In this document: positions 9,608 to 19,383 of the stretch, piece after piece | Position numbering within the stretch: the stretch's first letter is position 1 | How the letters are laid out: every line of letters starts with the position of its first letter | Assembly (NCBI RefSeq): GCF_002095475.1 | Contig: NZ_MLFR01000006.1 | Location: 108,233 to 172,232 of the forward strand | Length of the DNA stretch: 64,000 nt | DNA from: Pantoea rwandensis | GTDB taxonomy: Bacteria > Pseudomonadota > Gammaproteobacteria > Enterobacterales > Enterobacteriaceae | Direction: 5' to 3' | Notes under the pieces: model-generated | The model's database searches: none | What the model saw: the letters and a program-made list of their open reading frames with translations, nothing else | What the model was told of the DNA's origin: nothing | Translations under genes and position numbers: made by a program

Positions 9608-10918
9608 TTATGACGGTAAACGTGGCGTAATGTCTCGCAAGGGTAGATCAACCGGCCAGCAGAAGCGAACGCACGCCCCGCCTAATGGGCTGCTCTCAAT
9701 AGAGACCTGCCCTTGCAGCGCCTGCGCGATGGAGTGCACAATGGCCAGTCCCAAACCGCAGCCGCCTGTGGCCCGGTCACGGCTGGGATCGAGACGGACA
9801 AAAGGTTCAAACACGCGCTCGCGTTCTTCCTGAGGGATGCCGGGACCATCATCTTCGACCTGCAAATTGCCGATGGCACCATCAAACCACAGACTGACTC
9901 GCAATCGCTGTTGCGCATAGCGCAGCGCATTGTTGACCAGGTTGTCCAGCACACGCTCCATCAGGCGGGTGTCAGCGGAACCGACGTTCTCCAGTTGCGG
10001 GATATCCAGCGTAATTTGTGCTTGAGGGTTCATGGTTTGCACATCATCAATGTGGAGGCGTAACCATTGGGCGAGATCAAACGACTGGAGATTCAGGTCA
10101 ACGCGTGGGCGGTCAAGCCTTGCGTAGGTTAACAACTCTTCGATCAGGCTCTCTAACTGACCCACATCGCGATTGAGCGCAGCCGATTCGGTTTCACTCA
10201 AATTGTCACTCATTTCTAATCGGTAGCGCAGACGCACCAGCGGAGTCCGTAATTCGTGGGCGATACCGTCTATCAACTGCTTCTTGCTGGCCACCAACGT
10301 GTTGATGTTGTCTGCCATCTGGTTAAATGCGACCCCCAGACTGTGCAGACTGGACGTGCTTTCGAAATGCGTACGCACATCCAGTTCACCGCGACCAAAA
10401 CGTTGCGCTGCCTTTTCGAGGCGCTGCATCTCCTGCCAGTGAGGTCGTAACCAGATAAAAACGGGCAACGCCAGCGACATGCCAATGAAGGCCAGCAGCG
10501 CGATATCGAGGATTCGCATCTGGTGGAGGTAGAACAGGTAAGGAATCGGCCCCACTGACAAAACATAGTGGCTGCGCGGAATGTGCTGCAGAAAAGTGTA
10601 CTGATCATCCTGCGCGACAATCTCACCTGCGCGCAGGCGTCTCATGTCGGCCTCATCCAGCTGATATTTGCTCATCGGCTCGATATGCAGTTCAAAAGAC
10701 AAATCGAGATCGAGATTGCGGATGGTCTTGTTCCAGTCTCGCGGGGGGATCTCGCGCAGTTCGCTACGCATCAAGAACAGCGAGCTGGCCATCAGATCGT
10801 TCATTGACTGACGTCCCGCGCGTTCTGCGGTGAATTTGTACACCAGCCCCACCAGCAACGTCATCACCAGAAAACAGACAAACAGCAGCAGATAGAACTG
10901 AATGAAGAGCTTTCTCAT
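9608..10918 (-). CDS. rstB: Sensor histidine kinase RstB
   Basis: 436 residues from the ATG at 10918, which overlaps the rstA stop by four bases (ATGA); an upstream in-frame start lies inside rstA. Domains in order: TM1 (about 5-25), a periplasmic sensor of about 105 residues, TM2 (about 135-155), HAMP, the HisKA phosphoacceptor in H-E-L-R-T-P near residue 222, and HATPase_c with N-N-A-L-R-Y, D-D-G-P-G-I and G-L-G-L-A-I. RstB pairs with RstA; in E. coli the system is controlled by PhoPQ and acts on acid-response genes including asr. Confidence 0.95.
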   Translation of the reverse strand: MRKLFIQFYLLLFVCFLVMTLLVGLVYKFTAERAGRQSMNDLMASSLFLMRSELREIPPRDWNKTIRNLDLDLSFELHIEPMSKYQLDEADMRRLRAGEIVAQDDQYTFLQHIPRSHYVLSVGPIPYLFYLHQMRILDIALLAFIGMSLALPVFIWLRPHWQEMQRLEKAAQRFGRGELDVRTHFESTSSLHSLGVAFNQMADNINTLVASKKQLIDGIAHELRTPLVRLRYRLEMSDNLSETESAALNRDVGQLESLIEELLTYARLDRPRVDLNLQSFDLAQWLRLHIDDVQTMNPQAQITLDIPQLENVGSADTRLMERVLDNLVNNALRYAQQRLRVSLWFDGAIGNLQVEDDGPGIPQEERERVFEPFVRLDPSRDRATGGCGLGLAIVHSIAQALQGQVSIESSPLGGACVRFCWPVDLPLRDITPRLPS

Positions 10919-11640
10919 GCGGAGCGGGTATCCCAAGCCTGAGGTGCGAACAGATAACCTTTATTACGAATCGTTTTAATGCGGAAGGGCTCGGTGGCAC
11001 TGTCGTAGAGCTTTTTACGCAGGCGAGAAATCGCCACGTCAATGCTGCGATCCATGCCGTCATAGCTCACGCCACGCAGCGTCTTCAGCAACGCATCACG
11101 ATTCAGGATCTGGCCGGCATGTGTTGCCAGCTCCCACAGGAGATCGAAATCTGCGGTGGAGAGGGTGATATTCTCATCGAACAGCGTCACCTGGCGATTC
11201 AGTGAATCAATGGTGAGTGAACCAAAGCGTAAGACACGCTGCGAGCTTTGCACCGCTGGCGCGACTTCTGGCTGGACACCCTGAGCCTGCCGAAGATGCA
11301 GGCGCAAACGCGCTAATAAAACCGCCGGAGGCGTCGTTTTCAGGATGTAATCATTAGCCCCCATTTCTAGCGCCAGAATATGGTTCATGTCGCTGTCGAG
11401 TGAGGTCAGTAACACGATCGGCCCTTGCCAGTGCGCGCGCAGGTCGCGGCACACCGTCATACCATCTTTACCTGGCAACATAATATCCAGCAGAACCAGA
11501 TCGGGATCGGCCTCAAGGATGGTGGCTTCAGCGCGGTCACCGCGCGTTTCAACAATCACTTCAATATCGTGGCGGCCAAGATAAGCGGCGATTAATTCAC
11601 CCACCTCTGGCTCATCTTCCACATAGACAATTCTGTTCAT
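10915..11640 (-). CDS. rstA: Response regulator RstA (OmpR family)
   Basis: 241 residues taking ATG at 11640 (M-N-R-I-V-Y-V-E-D-E); the ATG four codons upstream is possible, but this start matches E. coli RstA. Receiver domain 1-120 with acidic pocket E8/D9 and phosphoacceptor Asp52 in L-L-D-I-M-L-P-G, plus the conserved Lys in Y-I-L-K-T. The winged-helix DNA-binding domain covers about 140-235 and ends in R-N-K-G-Y-L-F. First gene of the rstA-rstB-M32 unit and divergent from an unknown gene at 11817. Confidence 0.96.
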   Translation of the reverse strand: MNRIVYVEDEPEVGELIAAYLGRHDIEVIVETRGDRAEATILEADPDLVLLDIMLPGKDGMTVCRDLRAHWQGPIVLLTSLDSDMNHILALEMGANDYILKTTPPAVLLARLRLHLRQAQGVQPEVAPAVQSSQRVLRFGSLTIDSLNRQVTLFDENITLSTADFDLLWELATHAGQILNRDALLKTLRGVSYDGMDRSIDVAISRLRKKLYDSATEPFRIKTIRNKGYLFAPQAWDTRSA

Positions 11641-11816
11641 ATTTCTCTGCAAGTGATGAGAATGACAGCAGCATAACTTTTCCTGGACCTGAGCTCTACG
11701 CTATCGCACGAAATATCCCTGCCTGACTGGTATGTTCCTGGTGAAATGTGCCATTATTAGCGGCGCGTTGTAGCGCAAGGTTCGGAACCGTAATGAAAAC
11801 CAGGAGGAGTGCGAGG

Positions 11817-12230
11817 GTGTCTGATAAAGAGCTGGCTTCAGCCAGATACAGTGACCGCATCTGCTTCAATTACAGCGATTTTCTTTCCGCTTCCTGCAAA
11901 AAACGCTGGAGTTTTGTTGACGCCATTTACGGTGTCATGCCGATTTTTGGCATGGTGACGCGGAAATCTGCTCAAGGCCTGGCGGCGAGCGACGAACACC
12001 TGAAAGAATTAGCATTACAAATCATTTCTACTCAGGTCAGTGATGAAATTAACATCGCGCGACTGATCACCTTGGCTGAACAACAACACATCAGCCGGTT
12101 CGATATTCAGCTGCCTTATCCACTGTCAGCCGAGCAACTTGACGCCATTCATCATGAATATCGTAAAGCGCTCAACCTGACACAGCAGGATGACCTGCTG
12201 TGTGTTTCCATCCCGATCCAACCCCACTAA
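11817..12230 (+). CDS. Hypothetical protein divergent from rstA
   Basis: 137 residues from GTG 11817, chosen because an AGGAGG site at 11802-11807 is spaced nine bases from it; an ATG at 11793 would place this site inside the gene. Not recognised. The protein looks soluble and mixed alpha/beta, without signal peptide or membrane helix. The N-terminal half has two Cys and aromatic residues (F-N-Y-S-D-F), and the C-terminal half is helical with L-I-T-L-A-E-Q-Q-H. The stop codon directly abuts the stop of convergent ydgI. Its divergence from rstA suggests possible RstA control, which is inference only. Confidence 0.65.
   Translation: MSDKELASARYSDRICFNYSDFLSASCKKRWSFVDAIYGVMPIFGMVTRKSAQGLAASDEHLKELALQIISTQVSDEINIARLITLAEQQHISRFDIQLPYPLSAEQLDAIHHEYRKALNLTQQDDLLCVSIPIQPH
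12181..12202. other. Perfect hairpin inside the 3' end of the hypothetical gene
   Basis: CACAGCAGG, loop ATGA, CCTGCTGTG: a nine-base perfect stem with a four-base loop. On the plus strand it is followed by TGTTT. It lies 28 to 50 bases past the ydgI stop on the opposite strand, so it may serve as a 3' end signal for ydgI within the converging gene. There is no true T run on the minus strand. Confidence 0.45.
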
Positions 12231-13622
12231 TTATTGCGTAAGCTGCCACATGGCGGGCAGTGACGCAGCAATCAGCAAGACAATCGCGATGCGTTCTAGC
12301 TGAGACAGTAACGTCTTGCTTCGGCCGCCGCGTCGCGCATAGAGAAACAGCAATAAACCTGGCGCATACAACACCACGGAAAGCAGCAAGTGCAGTGGGC
12401 CAGAGGCGTAAAGCAACCAAAGGCCGTAGGCACTGGCACCGATGCCCGTCAACATCGCCAACGGTTTATTCTGCCCGCGTACCACTTTGATCAAATACAA
12501 ACCCACCAGCAGATAAGGCACCAGAATCATCTCTGAAGCGATGGTCAGCAAGGTATTGTAATCTGCGCCCGTCAACGCAATGAGGATTAGACACACCTGC
12601 ACGCTACCGTTGGTGAGCCATAATGAGGCGGCAGGCGAGTTGTGGCGATTCTGTCGCGCAATGCTGCGCGGGAAAGCCCCTTGTTGTGCCGCGAGAAACG
12701 GTACTTCGGCGGCCATGATGGTCCAGCTGAGATAGGCGCCGCACACAGAAATGATCAAGCCCACCGCGATGACCGCGTCACCCCAATGCCCGAGCAAATG
12801 TTTCATCAAGCCCGCCATGGAAGGATTGCGCATTTGCGCCAGTTCCGCGCGGGGCACAACGCCCAATGCCAGTAATGTCACCAGCAGATAAACCAACAAT
12901 GCCGCGATGACCGCCATCATGGTCGCGCGTCCTACATCTTTCTTATGACGCGCACGCGCAGAAACGACCACCGCACCTTCAACGCCAATAAACACCCATA
13001 AGGTGATCAGCATAGTTTGTTTCACTTGCTGCCACAGTGGCTGGCCAAGTGCCAGCCCGCTGAAATCGAAAGTAAAGCGATCATAATTGAATGCTATCAG
13101 TGCCAACACCACAAACAGCAGCAGCGGGACTAATTTTCCCAGTGTGGCTAACAAATTGATGCTGGCGGCTGTTTGTACGCCACGCAGTACCAGACAATGC
13201 ACCAACCATAACAAAACCGAGGCCCCCAGCATTGCCTGCCAGGTGTTGCCATCGCCAAACACCACATGATCGGGGGTATCAGTGAAGAAACTCAGCGCGG
13301 AGAAAACGATCACCAGATAGGAGACGTTAGCGATGACCGCACACAACCAGTAACCCCATGCAGAACAAAACCCAACCAGTTCGCCAAAGCCTGCGCGAGC
13401 ATAGGTGAAGATGCCGCCATCCAGTTCGGGCTTTAAGCGCGTCAAAAGCAGCATTGCCAGCGACAGAAAAATGATACCCACACCGGTAATCAACCAGCCA
13501 AGCAGCAAGGCGGCCGGACCGGCAACGGCAGCCATATTTTGTGGCAGGCTAAATACGCCTGCACCGAGCATTGAGCTAAGCACCAGCGCCGTGAGCGCAC
13601 CAAGACCTAATTTTTTATCCAA
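12231..13622 (-). CDS. ydgI: YdgI, basic amino acid antiporter (APC, ArcD-like)
   Basis: 463 residues with about 12 hydrophobic segments. The N-terminus carries the APC signature S-S-M-L-G-A-G-V-F-S-L-P-Q-N in TM1, where the broken helix binds the substrate amine and carboxylate. Overall the protein resembles E. coli YdgI, a putative arginine:ornithine antiporter, almost throughout, including G-G-I-F-T-Y-A-R in TM3 and W-V-F-I-G-V-E-G-A in TM6. No arginine deiminase genes are adjacent, so the physiological exchange is not shown here. Same neighbourhood as E. coli (rstA, ydgH, pntAB). Confidence 0.9.
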   Translation of the reverse strand: MDKKLGLGALTALVLSSMLGAGVFSLPQNMAAVAGPAALLLGWLITGVGIIFLSLAMLLLTRLKPELDGGIFTYARAGFGELVGFCSAWGYWLCAVIANVSYLVIVFSALSFFTDTPDHVVFGDGNTWQAMLGASVLLWLVHCLVLRGVQTAASINLLATLGKLVPLLLFVVLALIAFNYDRFTFDFSGLALGQPLWQQVKQTMLITLWVFIGVEGAVVVSARARHKKDVGRATMMAVIAALLVYLLVTLLALGVVPRAELAQMRNPSMAGLMKHLLGHWGDAVIAVGLIISVCGAYLSWTIMAAEVPFLAAQQGAFPRSIARQNRHNSPAASLWLTNGSVQVCLILIALTGADYNTLLTIASEMILVPYLLVGLYLIKVVRGQNKPLAMLTGIGASAYGLWLLYASGPLHLLLSVVLYAPGLLLFLYARRGGRSKTLLSQLERIAIVLLIAASLPAMWQLTQ

Positions 13623-13802
13623 AACGCCATTCCTGAACAGCAGACTATGCTGGGTGGTGATTATTCCGCTGGAGTGTAACGCGGTATTTGGCCGAGTTTA
13701 AAACGGAATACCCTGAAAACAGGCGAAGGATTTTACGGAGAGCAAATAGGGAAGGCAATGCGGGATTATGCAGATTTGCGCAGAGATTATGCAAACAGAA
13801 GA

Positions 13803-13826
13803 GCGGGGCGATGCATCTCGCCCCGC
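13803..13826 (-). terminator. Hairpin after ydgH
   Basis: Nine-base stem GCGGGGCGA / TCGCCCCGC around a six-base loop, starting eight bases beyond the ydgH stop. The T tract on the minus strand is weak (CTCTTCTG), so termination strength is uncertain. Confidence 0.6.
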
Positions 13827-13833
13827 ATCAGTA

Positions 13834-14790
13834 TTATTTGAACAGGTCAGCAGTGACGGTGAGGTTACCGCCGCTCTGGCTCGACCACTGACGGGTGATG
13901 TGGTAATACTTCGCGCCTTTATCTGCAGCGCGTTTGGCAACGGCTTCAGACACTTCTGTAGGCGTACCGAAGTGATCAGAGAAGGTCACCGTATCAAATG
14001 GCTGCATTTGCGCTGCCGTGATGGCATTGACTTCCTGCACACTACGGCCATCGGCCAGTTTCACCGTGTAGCGCTGCCCCGTAGAGCTTTGCGTTTCAAA
14101 GAAGCGACCTACGCTACGGCTTGGTGTATCGGAAGAGGCAACACCCGGGATGGCCACTTTTTTCGCTTCCGCACCGCCAGCCGCCAGCGCCGCTTTACCT
14201 GCATCAGAATCTGCTGGGATGGAGTCGGAGACGTTTTGTACCTTACGCTCAGGCGCATCAGCTTTGTAAACATAAGCGGTAATGTATTGGTTGCCGCCGT
14301 TGTTGGCATCAACCTGACGCACAATAAAGAAGGAAGCAGCACCTTTGTCTTTTGCCTGTTTGGCAATGGCATCATTCACATCTGGCTGGCTAGAGAAGAA
14401 TCCGCTGACAGAGACGGTATCGAATGGCTCTAAACGATACGCCTCTGCTTTCGGCAGCTCTTTAACACCATTGAACGTACGGTATTGGGTGGTGTCATCC
14501 GCTTTAGGTGCATTAGCTTTGTACAGGTCTGCCGTTACGCGCCAGTTACCACCATTACCGTTGGTGTCATTGATGCCTTGCACATAGAAAGAGTCAGCGC
14601 CTTTTTCATCGGCTGCTTTTGAGATGGCATCAGTGGCATCACCAATGGCATTAAAACGACCGCTGATATTAATACGTTCGAATGGCTTCAACGCGGCCGC
14701 TTGTTCTGGCGTCAACTCTTTGGCGGCAAATGCATTTGCTGCCAAAAGGGATAACAAGGTGGTCGCCAGAATGGTGTTCTTCAGCTTCAT
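13834..14790 (-). CDS. ydgH: YdgH, periplasmic protein with three DUF1471 domains
   Basis: 318 residues with a clean signal peptide ending at A-N-A-F-A (residue 22). Three YdgH/BhsA/McbA-like (DUF1471) domains are visible at about 35-93, 120-180 and 250-318; each has a P-F-(E/D)-(R/T)-(I/V) strand, an A-x-(K/E)-A-A-D-E/K-K-G-A helix and a closing strand ending near T-A-D/Y-L/V-Y/F-K. E. coli YdgH has the same length and layout and is implicated in outer-membrane lipoprotein handling and stress. Divergent from pntA. A single-domain relative lies at 49856 in this window. Confidence 0.92.
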   Translation of the reverse strand: MKLKNTILATTLLSLLAANAFAAKELTPEQAAALKPFERINISGRFNAIGDATDAISKAADEKGADSFYVQGINDTNGNGGNWRVTADLYKANAPKADDTTQYRTFNGVKELPKAEAYRLEPFDTVSVSGFFSSQPDVNDAIAKQAKDKGAASFFIVRQVDANNGGNQYITAYVYKADAPERKVQNVSDSIPADSDAGKAALAAGGAEAKKVAIPGVASSDTPSRSVGRFFETQSSTGQRYTVKLADGRSVQEVNAITAAQMQPFDTVTFSDHFGTPTEVSEAVAKRAADKGAKYYHITRQWSSQSGGNLTVTADLFK

Positions 14791-15329
14791 AAAAATGATC
14801 CTTCGCCTTACGCAAAATGAGTACGAAAACGTGCTGGACTCTTGATGTATAACAGATTAGCCGCTGATTATTGCATGTAATAATCAGCCTGTCTCAGCCA
14901 ATTTATGCGCATAAGATTGACAATCTCCGCAAATTATTCATTGAGATGTCATTTGGTTATGTTATGGCGATTTTTTAATCAGGTTACCACTTATTGTGGT
15001 AACACATAGTACTATAATAGTTAACACATTGTTAAATATAGGTTTTTGAAAACACTTAATTCGACATGACACGATTTTGCGCAGCAGAATATTTTTTAAT
15101 ATGCCGTAAAACTAGTGGCAAAACGTGGCATTCAATCTTTGCATCTGAATATTTGTGTGAATGTCATAAGTGTGCGTTATCGCTGTGGATCACTTTTCAC
15201 ATTTTCAGTAGGTTATAAAGACTTTGTTACATTGCGCATTTTGCTCATAAAAGGCTGAAACGCTGTTTCAGTCTTATGAGCTTGTGCCACTTACAGAACC
15301 TCATCCTTTAATTGTTGAAAGGAAACAGT
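14791..15329. promoter_or_regulatory. ydgH-pntA divergent intergenic region
   Basis: 539 bases with no supported gene. The sequence is distinctly AT-rich between about 14880 and 15230 and must hold the promoters of both ydgH (minus) and pntAB (plus). Near the pntA side, TTGTTA at about 15224 and CATAAA at about 15246 form a possible but weak promoter. A long stem-loop follows at 15244-15280. No protein-binding site could be assigned. Confidence 0.5.
15244..15280 (+). promoter_or_regulatory. Stem-loop in the pntA upstream region
   Basis: CTCATAA (15244-15250) pairs with TTATGAG (15274-15280), and inside it CTGAAAC (15255-15261) pairs with GTTTCAG (15265-15271) over a three-base loop: fourteen base pairs interrupted only by a small internal loop. 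It ends 49 bases before the pntA start. No T run follows, so it is not a simple terminator; it may be a 5' leader structure or an operator. Confidence 0.55.
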
Positions 15330-16862
15330 ATGTTAATTGGGATACCCAAAGAACGGTTAGCTAACGAGTCGCGCGTCGCAGCTACGCCCAAGACCGTTGA
15401 GCAGCTGATCAAGCTGGGATTCAGCGTGACTGTCGAGCAGGGCGCAGGAATTCGTGCCAGCTTTGATGATGAAAGCTTTATCGCCGCCGGTGCTGCTATC
15501 ACCAGCACCCACGAAGTCTGGCAGTCCGACATTGTGTTGAAAGTTAACGCGCCTGACGATCAAGAGATTGAACTGACGCGCGCGGGTAGCACCTTGGTGA
15601 GCTTTATTTGGCCAGCGCAAAATCCGGCACTGCTGGAAAAACTGGCGGCACGCCAAGTTACCGTGATGGCCATGGATTCTGTGCCACGTATTTCCCGTGC
15701 ACAGGCATTGGATGCGCTGAGTTCAATGGCGAACATCGCGGGTTACCGTGCGATTGTAGAAGCGGCACACGAATTTGGTCGCTTCTTTACCGGTCAAATC
15801 ACGGCGGCAGGTAAAGTGCCACCTGCCAAAGTGATGATTATCGGTGCAGGCGTAGCGGGTTTGGCGGCAATCGGCGCGGCTGGCAGCCTTGGGGCTATCG
15901 TTCGTGCGTTCGATACCCGTCCAGAAGTGAAAGAACAGGTGCAGAGTATGGGCGCCGAGTTCCTTGAACTGGACTTCGAAGAGGAAGCAGGCAGTGGTGA
16001 TGGCTATGCCAAGGTGATGTCAGAAGCCTTTATTAAGGCTGAGATGGAACTGTTCGCGGCACAGGCTAAAGAAGTCGATATCATCGTGACCACCGCATTG
16101 ATCCCAGGCAAACCGGCACCGAAGCTGATCACGGCCGAAATGGTTGCCAGCATGAAGCCAGGCAGCGTGATTGTCGATTTGGCGGCGGCCACCGGCGGCA
16201 ACTGCGATCTGACCGTGGCCGATCAGGTGACTTTAACCAGCAACGGTGTGAAGATCATTGGTTATACCGATCTGCCTAGCCGTCTGGCTACACAGTCCTC
16301 TCAATTGTACGGCACCAATCTGGTGAACCTGCTGAAACTGCTGTGCAAAGAGAAAAACGGCGAAATCACCGTCGACTTCGAAGACGTTGTCGTACGTGGC
16401 GTTACCGTGATTCGCGACGGCGAAGTCACCTGGCCGGCACCGCCGATTCAGGTTTCTGCTGCACCGAAAACCGCACAGGCGGCCATTCAGCTAAAAGCTA
16501 AAGTGGAAGCCAAACCGGTTTCACCGTGGCGCAAATATCTGTTGCTCGCGCTGGCCGTGGTGCTGTTTGCCTGCCTCGCTAATGTGGCTCCGCCTGAGTT
16601 CCTCTCCCACTTTACTGTTTTCGCGCTCTCCTGCGTGGTCGGTTACTACGTGGTATGGAACGTCAGCCATGCATTGCACACACCGTTGATGTCTGTCACC
16701 AACGCCATTTCCGGCATTATCGTGGTGGGAGCGGTGCTGCAGATGGGGCACGGTGGCTGGGTCACCTTCCTTGCTTTCGTTGCCGTGCTGATTGCCAGCA
16801 TCAACATCTTCGGTGGTTTCACCGTCACCCAGCGCATGCTGAAAATGTTTCGTAAGAATTAA
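15330..16862 (+). CDS. pntA: NAD(P) transhydrogenase subunit alpha PntA
   Basis: 510 residues from the ATG at 15330, preceded by AAAGGA; identical in length to E. coli PntA. A hypothetical in-frame start at 15312 would push the ribosome site into the gene. The NAD(H)-binding domain dI covers about 1-375, with the Rossmann motif G-A-G-V-A-G-L-A-A near 175 and [14 protein letters not shown] at about 115-130. After an Ala/Lys linker come four membrane helices at about 400-505. With PntB it forms the proton-translocating enzyme that makes NADPH from NADH in the inner membrane. Confidence 0.97.
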   Translation: MLIGIPKERLANESRVAATPKTVEQLIKLGFSVTVEQGAGIRASFDDESFIAAGAAITSTHEVWQSDIVLKVNAPDDQEIELTRAGSTLVSFIWPAQNPALLEKLAARQVTVMAMDSVPRISRAQALDALSSMANIAGYRAIVEAAHEFGRFFTGQITAAGKVPPAKVMIIGAGVAGLAAIGAAGSLGAIVRAFDTRPEVKEQVQSMGAEFLELDFEEEAGSGDGYAKVMSEAFIKAEMELFAAQAKEVDIIVTTALIPGKPAPKLITAEMVASMKPGSVIVDLAAATGGNCDLTVADQVTLTSNGVKIIGYTDLPSRLATQSSQLYGTNLVNLLKLLCKEKNGEITVDFEDVVVRGVTVIRDGEVTWPAPPIQVSAAPKTAQAAIQLKAKVEAKPVSPWRKYLLLALAVVLFACLANVAPPEFLSHFTVFALSCVVGYYVVWNVSHALHTPLMSVTNAISGIIVVGAVLQMGHGGWVTFLAFVAVLIASINIFGGFTVTQRMLKMFRKN

Positions 16863-16873
16863 GGGGTAACAAC

Positions 16874-18262
16874 ATGTCTGGCGGATTAGTGACTGCAGCA
16901 TACATTGTTGCCGCGATTCTCTTTATTTTCAGCTTGGGCGGTCTCTCTAAACACGAGACGTCCAAGCAAGGTAACATCTTTGGTGTCAGCGGCATGGCGA
17001 TTGCGCTGCTGGCGACCATCTTCGGACCTAACAGCGGCAACGTTGCGTGGATCCTGTTGGCGATGGTGATCGGGGGTGCGATTGGCGTCCGTCTGGCGAA
17101 GAAAGTCGAAATGACTGAAATGCCAGAACTGGTGGCGATTTTGCACAGCTTCGTCGGTCTGGCTGCGGTGTTGGTGGGCTTTAACAGCTACCTCGACCAT
17201 GCACCAGGTCTGGTACCGGTCATGGAAAATATCCATCTGACCGAAGTGTTCCTCGGCATCTTCATCGGTGCGGTGACCTTTACCGGTTCCATCGTGGCGT
17301 TTGGCAAACTGCGCGGCAAGATCTCTTCTAAAGCGTTGATGCTGCCGCATCGTCACAAAATGAACCTGGCGGCCTTAGTGGTCTCTTTCCTGCTGATGCT
17401 TTGGTTCGTACAGACCGATAGCACGGGTTCACAAGTGGTTGCCTTACTGCTGATGACCGTCATTGCCTTGGTATTCGGCTGGCACCTGGTTGCCTCAATT
17501 GGTGGTGCAGATATGCCAGTTGTGGTTTCGATGCTGAACTCCTACTCCGGTTGGGCGGCGGCGGCGGCAGGCTTTATGCTGAGCAACGATTTGCTGATCG
17601 TGACCGGTGCGCTGGTGGGTTCTTCAGGTGCGATTCTGTCTTACATCATGTGTAAGGCGATGAACCGTTCGTTCATTAGCGTCATTGCTGGCGGTTTCGG
17701 TACTGACGTGAGCGTAGGCGGCGAAAGCGAAGAAGAGGGTGAGCATCGTGAAATCACGGCGGAAGACACTGCAGAGCTGCTGAAAGGTTCTTCTTCTGTG
17801 ATCATCACACCTGGGTATGGGATGGCGGTCGCCCAGGCACAGTACCCGGTCGCGGAGATTACCGAGAAACTGCGTGCTCGCGGTATTAAGGTCCGTTTTG
17901 GTATCCACCCGGTTGCGGGTCGTTTACCAGGTCACATGAACGTGTTGCTGGCGGAAGCGAAAGTGCCTTATGACGTGGTGCTGGAGATGGACGAGATCAA
18001 CGATGACTTCAGCGACACGGACACTGTTCTGGTGATCGGTGCCAACGACACGGTTAACCCGGCAGCGCAGGAAGATCCGCGTAGCCCAATTGCCGGAATG
18101 CCGGTGCTGGAAGTGTGGAAAGCGCAAAACGTTATCGTGTTCAAGCGTTCCATGAACACCGGTTACGCAGGCGTTCAGAACCCACTGTTCTTCAAAGACA
18201 ACACACAAATGTTGTTTGGTGATGCGAAGGCCAGTGTTGAAGGCATTCTGCGCGCCCTGTAA
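16874..18262 (+). CDS. pntB: NAD(P) transhydrogenase subunit beta PntB
   Basis: 462 residues, the same length as E. coli PntB, starting 11 bases after pntA with a GGGG-containing ribosome site. Residues 1-260 hold about nine membrane helices including the proton path (His in [13 protein letters not shown]). Residues about 285-462 form the NADP(H)-binding domain dIII, with [22 protein letters not shown] and G-A-N-D-T-V-N-P. A bidirectional terminator at 18283 ends the pntAB operon. Confidence 0.97.
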   Translation: MSGGLVTAAYIVAAILFIFSLGGLSKHETSKQGNIFGVSGMAIALLATIFGPNSGNVAWILLAMVIGGAIGVRLAKKVEMTEMPELVAILHSFVGLAAVLVGFNSYLDHAPGLVPVMENIHLTEVFLGIFIGAVTFTGSIVAFGKLRGKISSKALMLPHRHKMNLAALVVSFLLMLWFVQTDSTGSQVVALLLMTVIALVFGWHLVASIGGADMPVVVSMLNSYSGWAAAAAGFMLSNDLLIVTGALVGSSGAILSYIMCKAMNRSFISVIAGGFGTDVSVGGESEEEGEHREITAEDTAELLKGSSSVIITPGYGMAVAQAQYPVAEITEKLRARGIKVRFGIHPVAGRLPGHMNVLLAEAKVPYDVVLEMDEINDDFSDTDTVLVIGANDTVNPAAQEDPRSPIAGMPVLEVWKAQNVIVFKRSMNTGYAGVQNPLFFKDNTQMLFGDAKASVEGILRAL

Positions 18263-18282
18263 CTGAGTACAGAGGTAAAAAG

Positions 18283-18316
18283 AAGGGCGACCCTTGTGGT
18301 CGCCCTTGCTGTTTTT
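18283..18316 (+). terminator. Bidirectional terminator between pntB and uspE
   Basis: Ten-base perfect stem AAGGGCGACC / GGTCGCCCTT, loop CTTGT, then GCTGTTTTT on the plus strand; on the minus strand the stem is followed by CTTTTTACC. It serves both converging genes and touches the uspE stop codon. Confidence 0.92.
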
Positions 18317-19265
18317 AATCGTCTTCGTCTTCTTCGTAATCGATCGGCGATTTGAAGTCATCCGGTTTAATCGCCAGTAAATCACAGCGCAGATGGTCGA
18401 TCACCTGCTCAGCGGTATTGCCTAAAAAGGCGGCTGAGAGTCCGGTGCGGCCAATCGTCCCAAGCACGACAATCCCCGCTTCCAGCTGTAACGCGATATC
18501 GGGGATCACTTCCTCCGGCAAACCTTTCGCCACGTGGGTAAACTCTTCACCGATGGAGAATTTCTGTCGCAGCGCTTTCATCGCCACCAGATGCTGGCCG
18601 CGAATGGCGTCGTTATAAACGCTGGGATCAAAGTCAGGCAGTTCAATCGCAATATTGATGGGCGTGATGGGGTAAGCACCGACCAAGTGCACTTCGGTGT
18701 GATTGACCATATCCGCCAGAAGAGCCGTTTCACGAATCAACTTCTGATTCAGTTCATCATGATGGGGTTCTTCACTCGCCAGGTTCACCGCCACCACCGC
18801 TTTACCGCCTTCAGGCCAGGGCTGATCTTTTACCATCCAGACCGGTGACGGACATTTGCGTAACAGATGCCAGTCAGTAGGCGTGAAGATCACGGCCTCC
18901 AGACGGTCGTGCTGATGGGCCATCTTCAAGACCAGGTCGTGCTGGTGTGCCAGCACTTCCTGAATAATCGCTTCATAGGGGCGGTTGTGCCAGACCACTT
19001 TAATTTCAATATCGACACCGGCCTCAATGTACGCATGGGCCTGCTGGCGGATCCACTCAGTCCGCTGGCTAATGACACCTTTGCGCATGTTAGAGCGTTC
19101 ATCCGGTGACAATAAGGTGGTCATTTCATAGGAGAAATCATAGATAGGCAGGAAAGCTTTGATTTTTCCGCCGATACGTTGGTTCAGATACACTGCACGA
19201 CGCAGCGCGGGTTGATCATCCTGCTGTGCATCAATCGCAACCAGAATATTTTGGTACCGGGACAT
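18315..19265 (-). CDS. uspE: Universal stress protein UspE
   Basis: 316 residues, identical in length to E. coli UspE. Two tandem Usp domains: about 1-150 ([12 protein letters not shown] start) and about 160-305 (V-V-A-V-N-L-A start, ending in the G-T-I-G-R-T-G nucleotide-loop-like stretch near 265 and N-T-A-E-Q-V-I-D). The C-terminus is strongly acidic. It acts in resistance to DNA damage and in cell adhesion and motility in E. coli. The gene is next to fnr, as in E. coli, and probably has its own promoter. Confidence 0.95.
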   Translation of the reverse strand: MSRYQNILVAIDAQQDDQPALRRAVYLNQRIGGKIKAFLPIYDFSYEMTTLLSPDERSNMRKGVISQRTEWIRQQAHAYIEAGVDIEIKVVWHNRPYEAIIQEVLAHQHDLVLKMAHQHDRLEAVIFTPTDWHLLRKCPSPVWMVKDQPWPEGGKAVVAVNLASEEPHHDELNQKLIRETALLADMVNHTEVHLVGAYPITPINIAIELPDFDPSVYNDAIRGQHLVAMKALRQKFSIGEEFTHVAKGLPEEVIPDIALQLEAGIVVLGTIGRTGLSAAFLGNTAEQVIDHLRCDLLAIKPDDFKSPIDYEEDEDD

Positions 19266-19343
19266 AAGGCAATCTCCTCAAACCAAAGCAAGTTGGATTA
19301 AAGATAGCCTAAGTTTGCGCAGGGCAGAAGGGGAAAAGTTGTT

Positions 19344-19377
19344 GCCGGATCAATTAAATAACAATTATTGACCCGGC
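19344..19377 (-). terminator. Probable fnr terminator
   Basis: On the minus strand GCCGGGTCAAT and ATTGATCCGGC pair over eleven positions with one G-T wobble, loop of twelve, followed by AACAACTTTT. The stem lies directly after the fnr stop. The T run is delayed, so this could also be an mRNA 3' stabiliser. Confidence 0.55.
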
Positions 19378-19383
19378 TCTAAA

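Noticed and set aside
11748..11816. N-terminal extension of the gene at 11817
   Set aside because: It would put the strong AGGAGG ribosome site inside the coding sequence and start near the rstA promoter.
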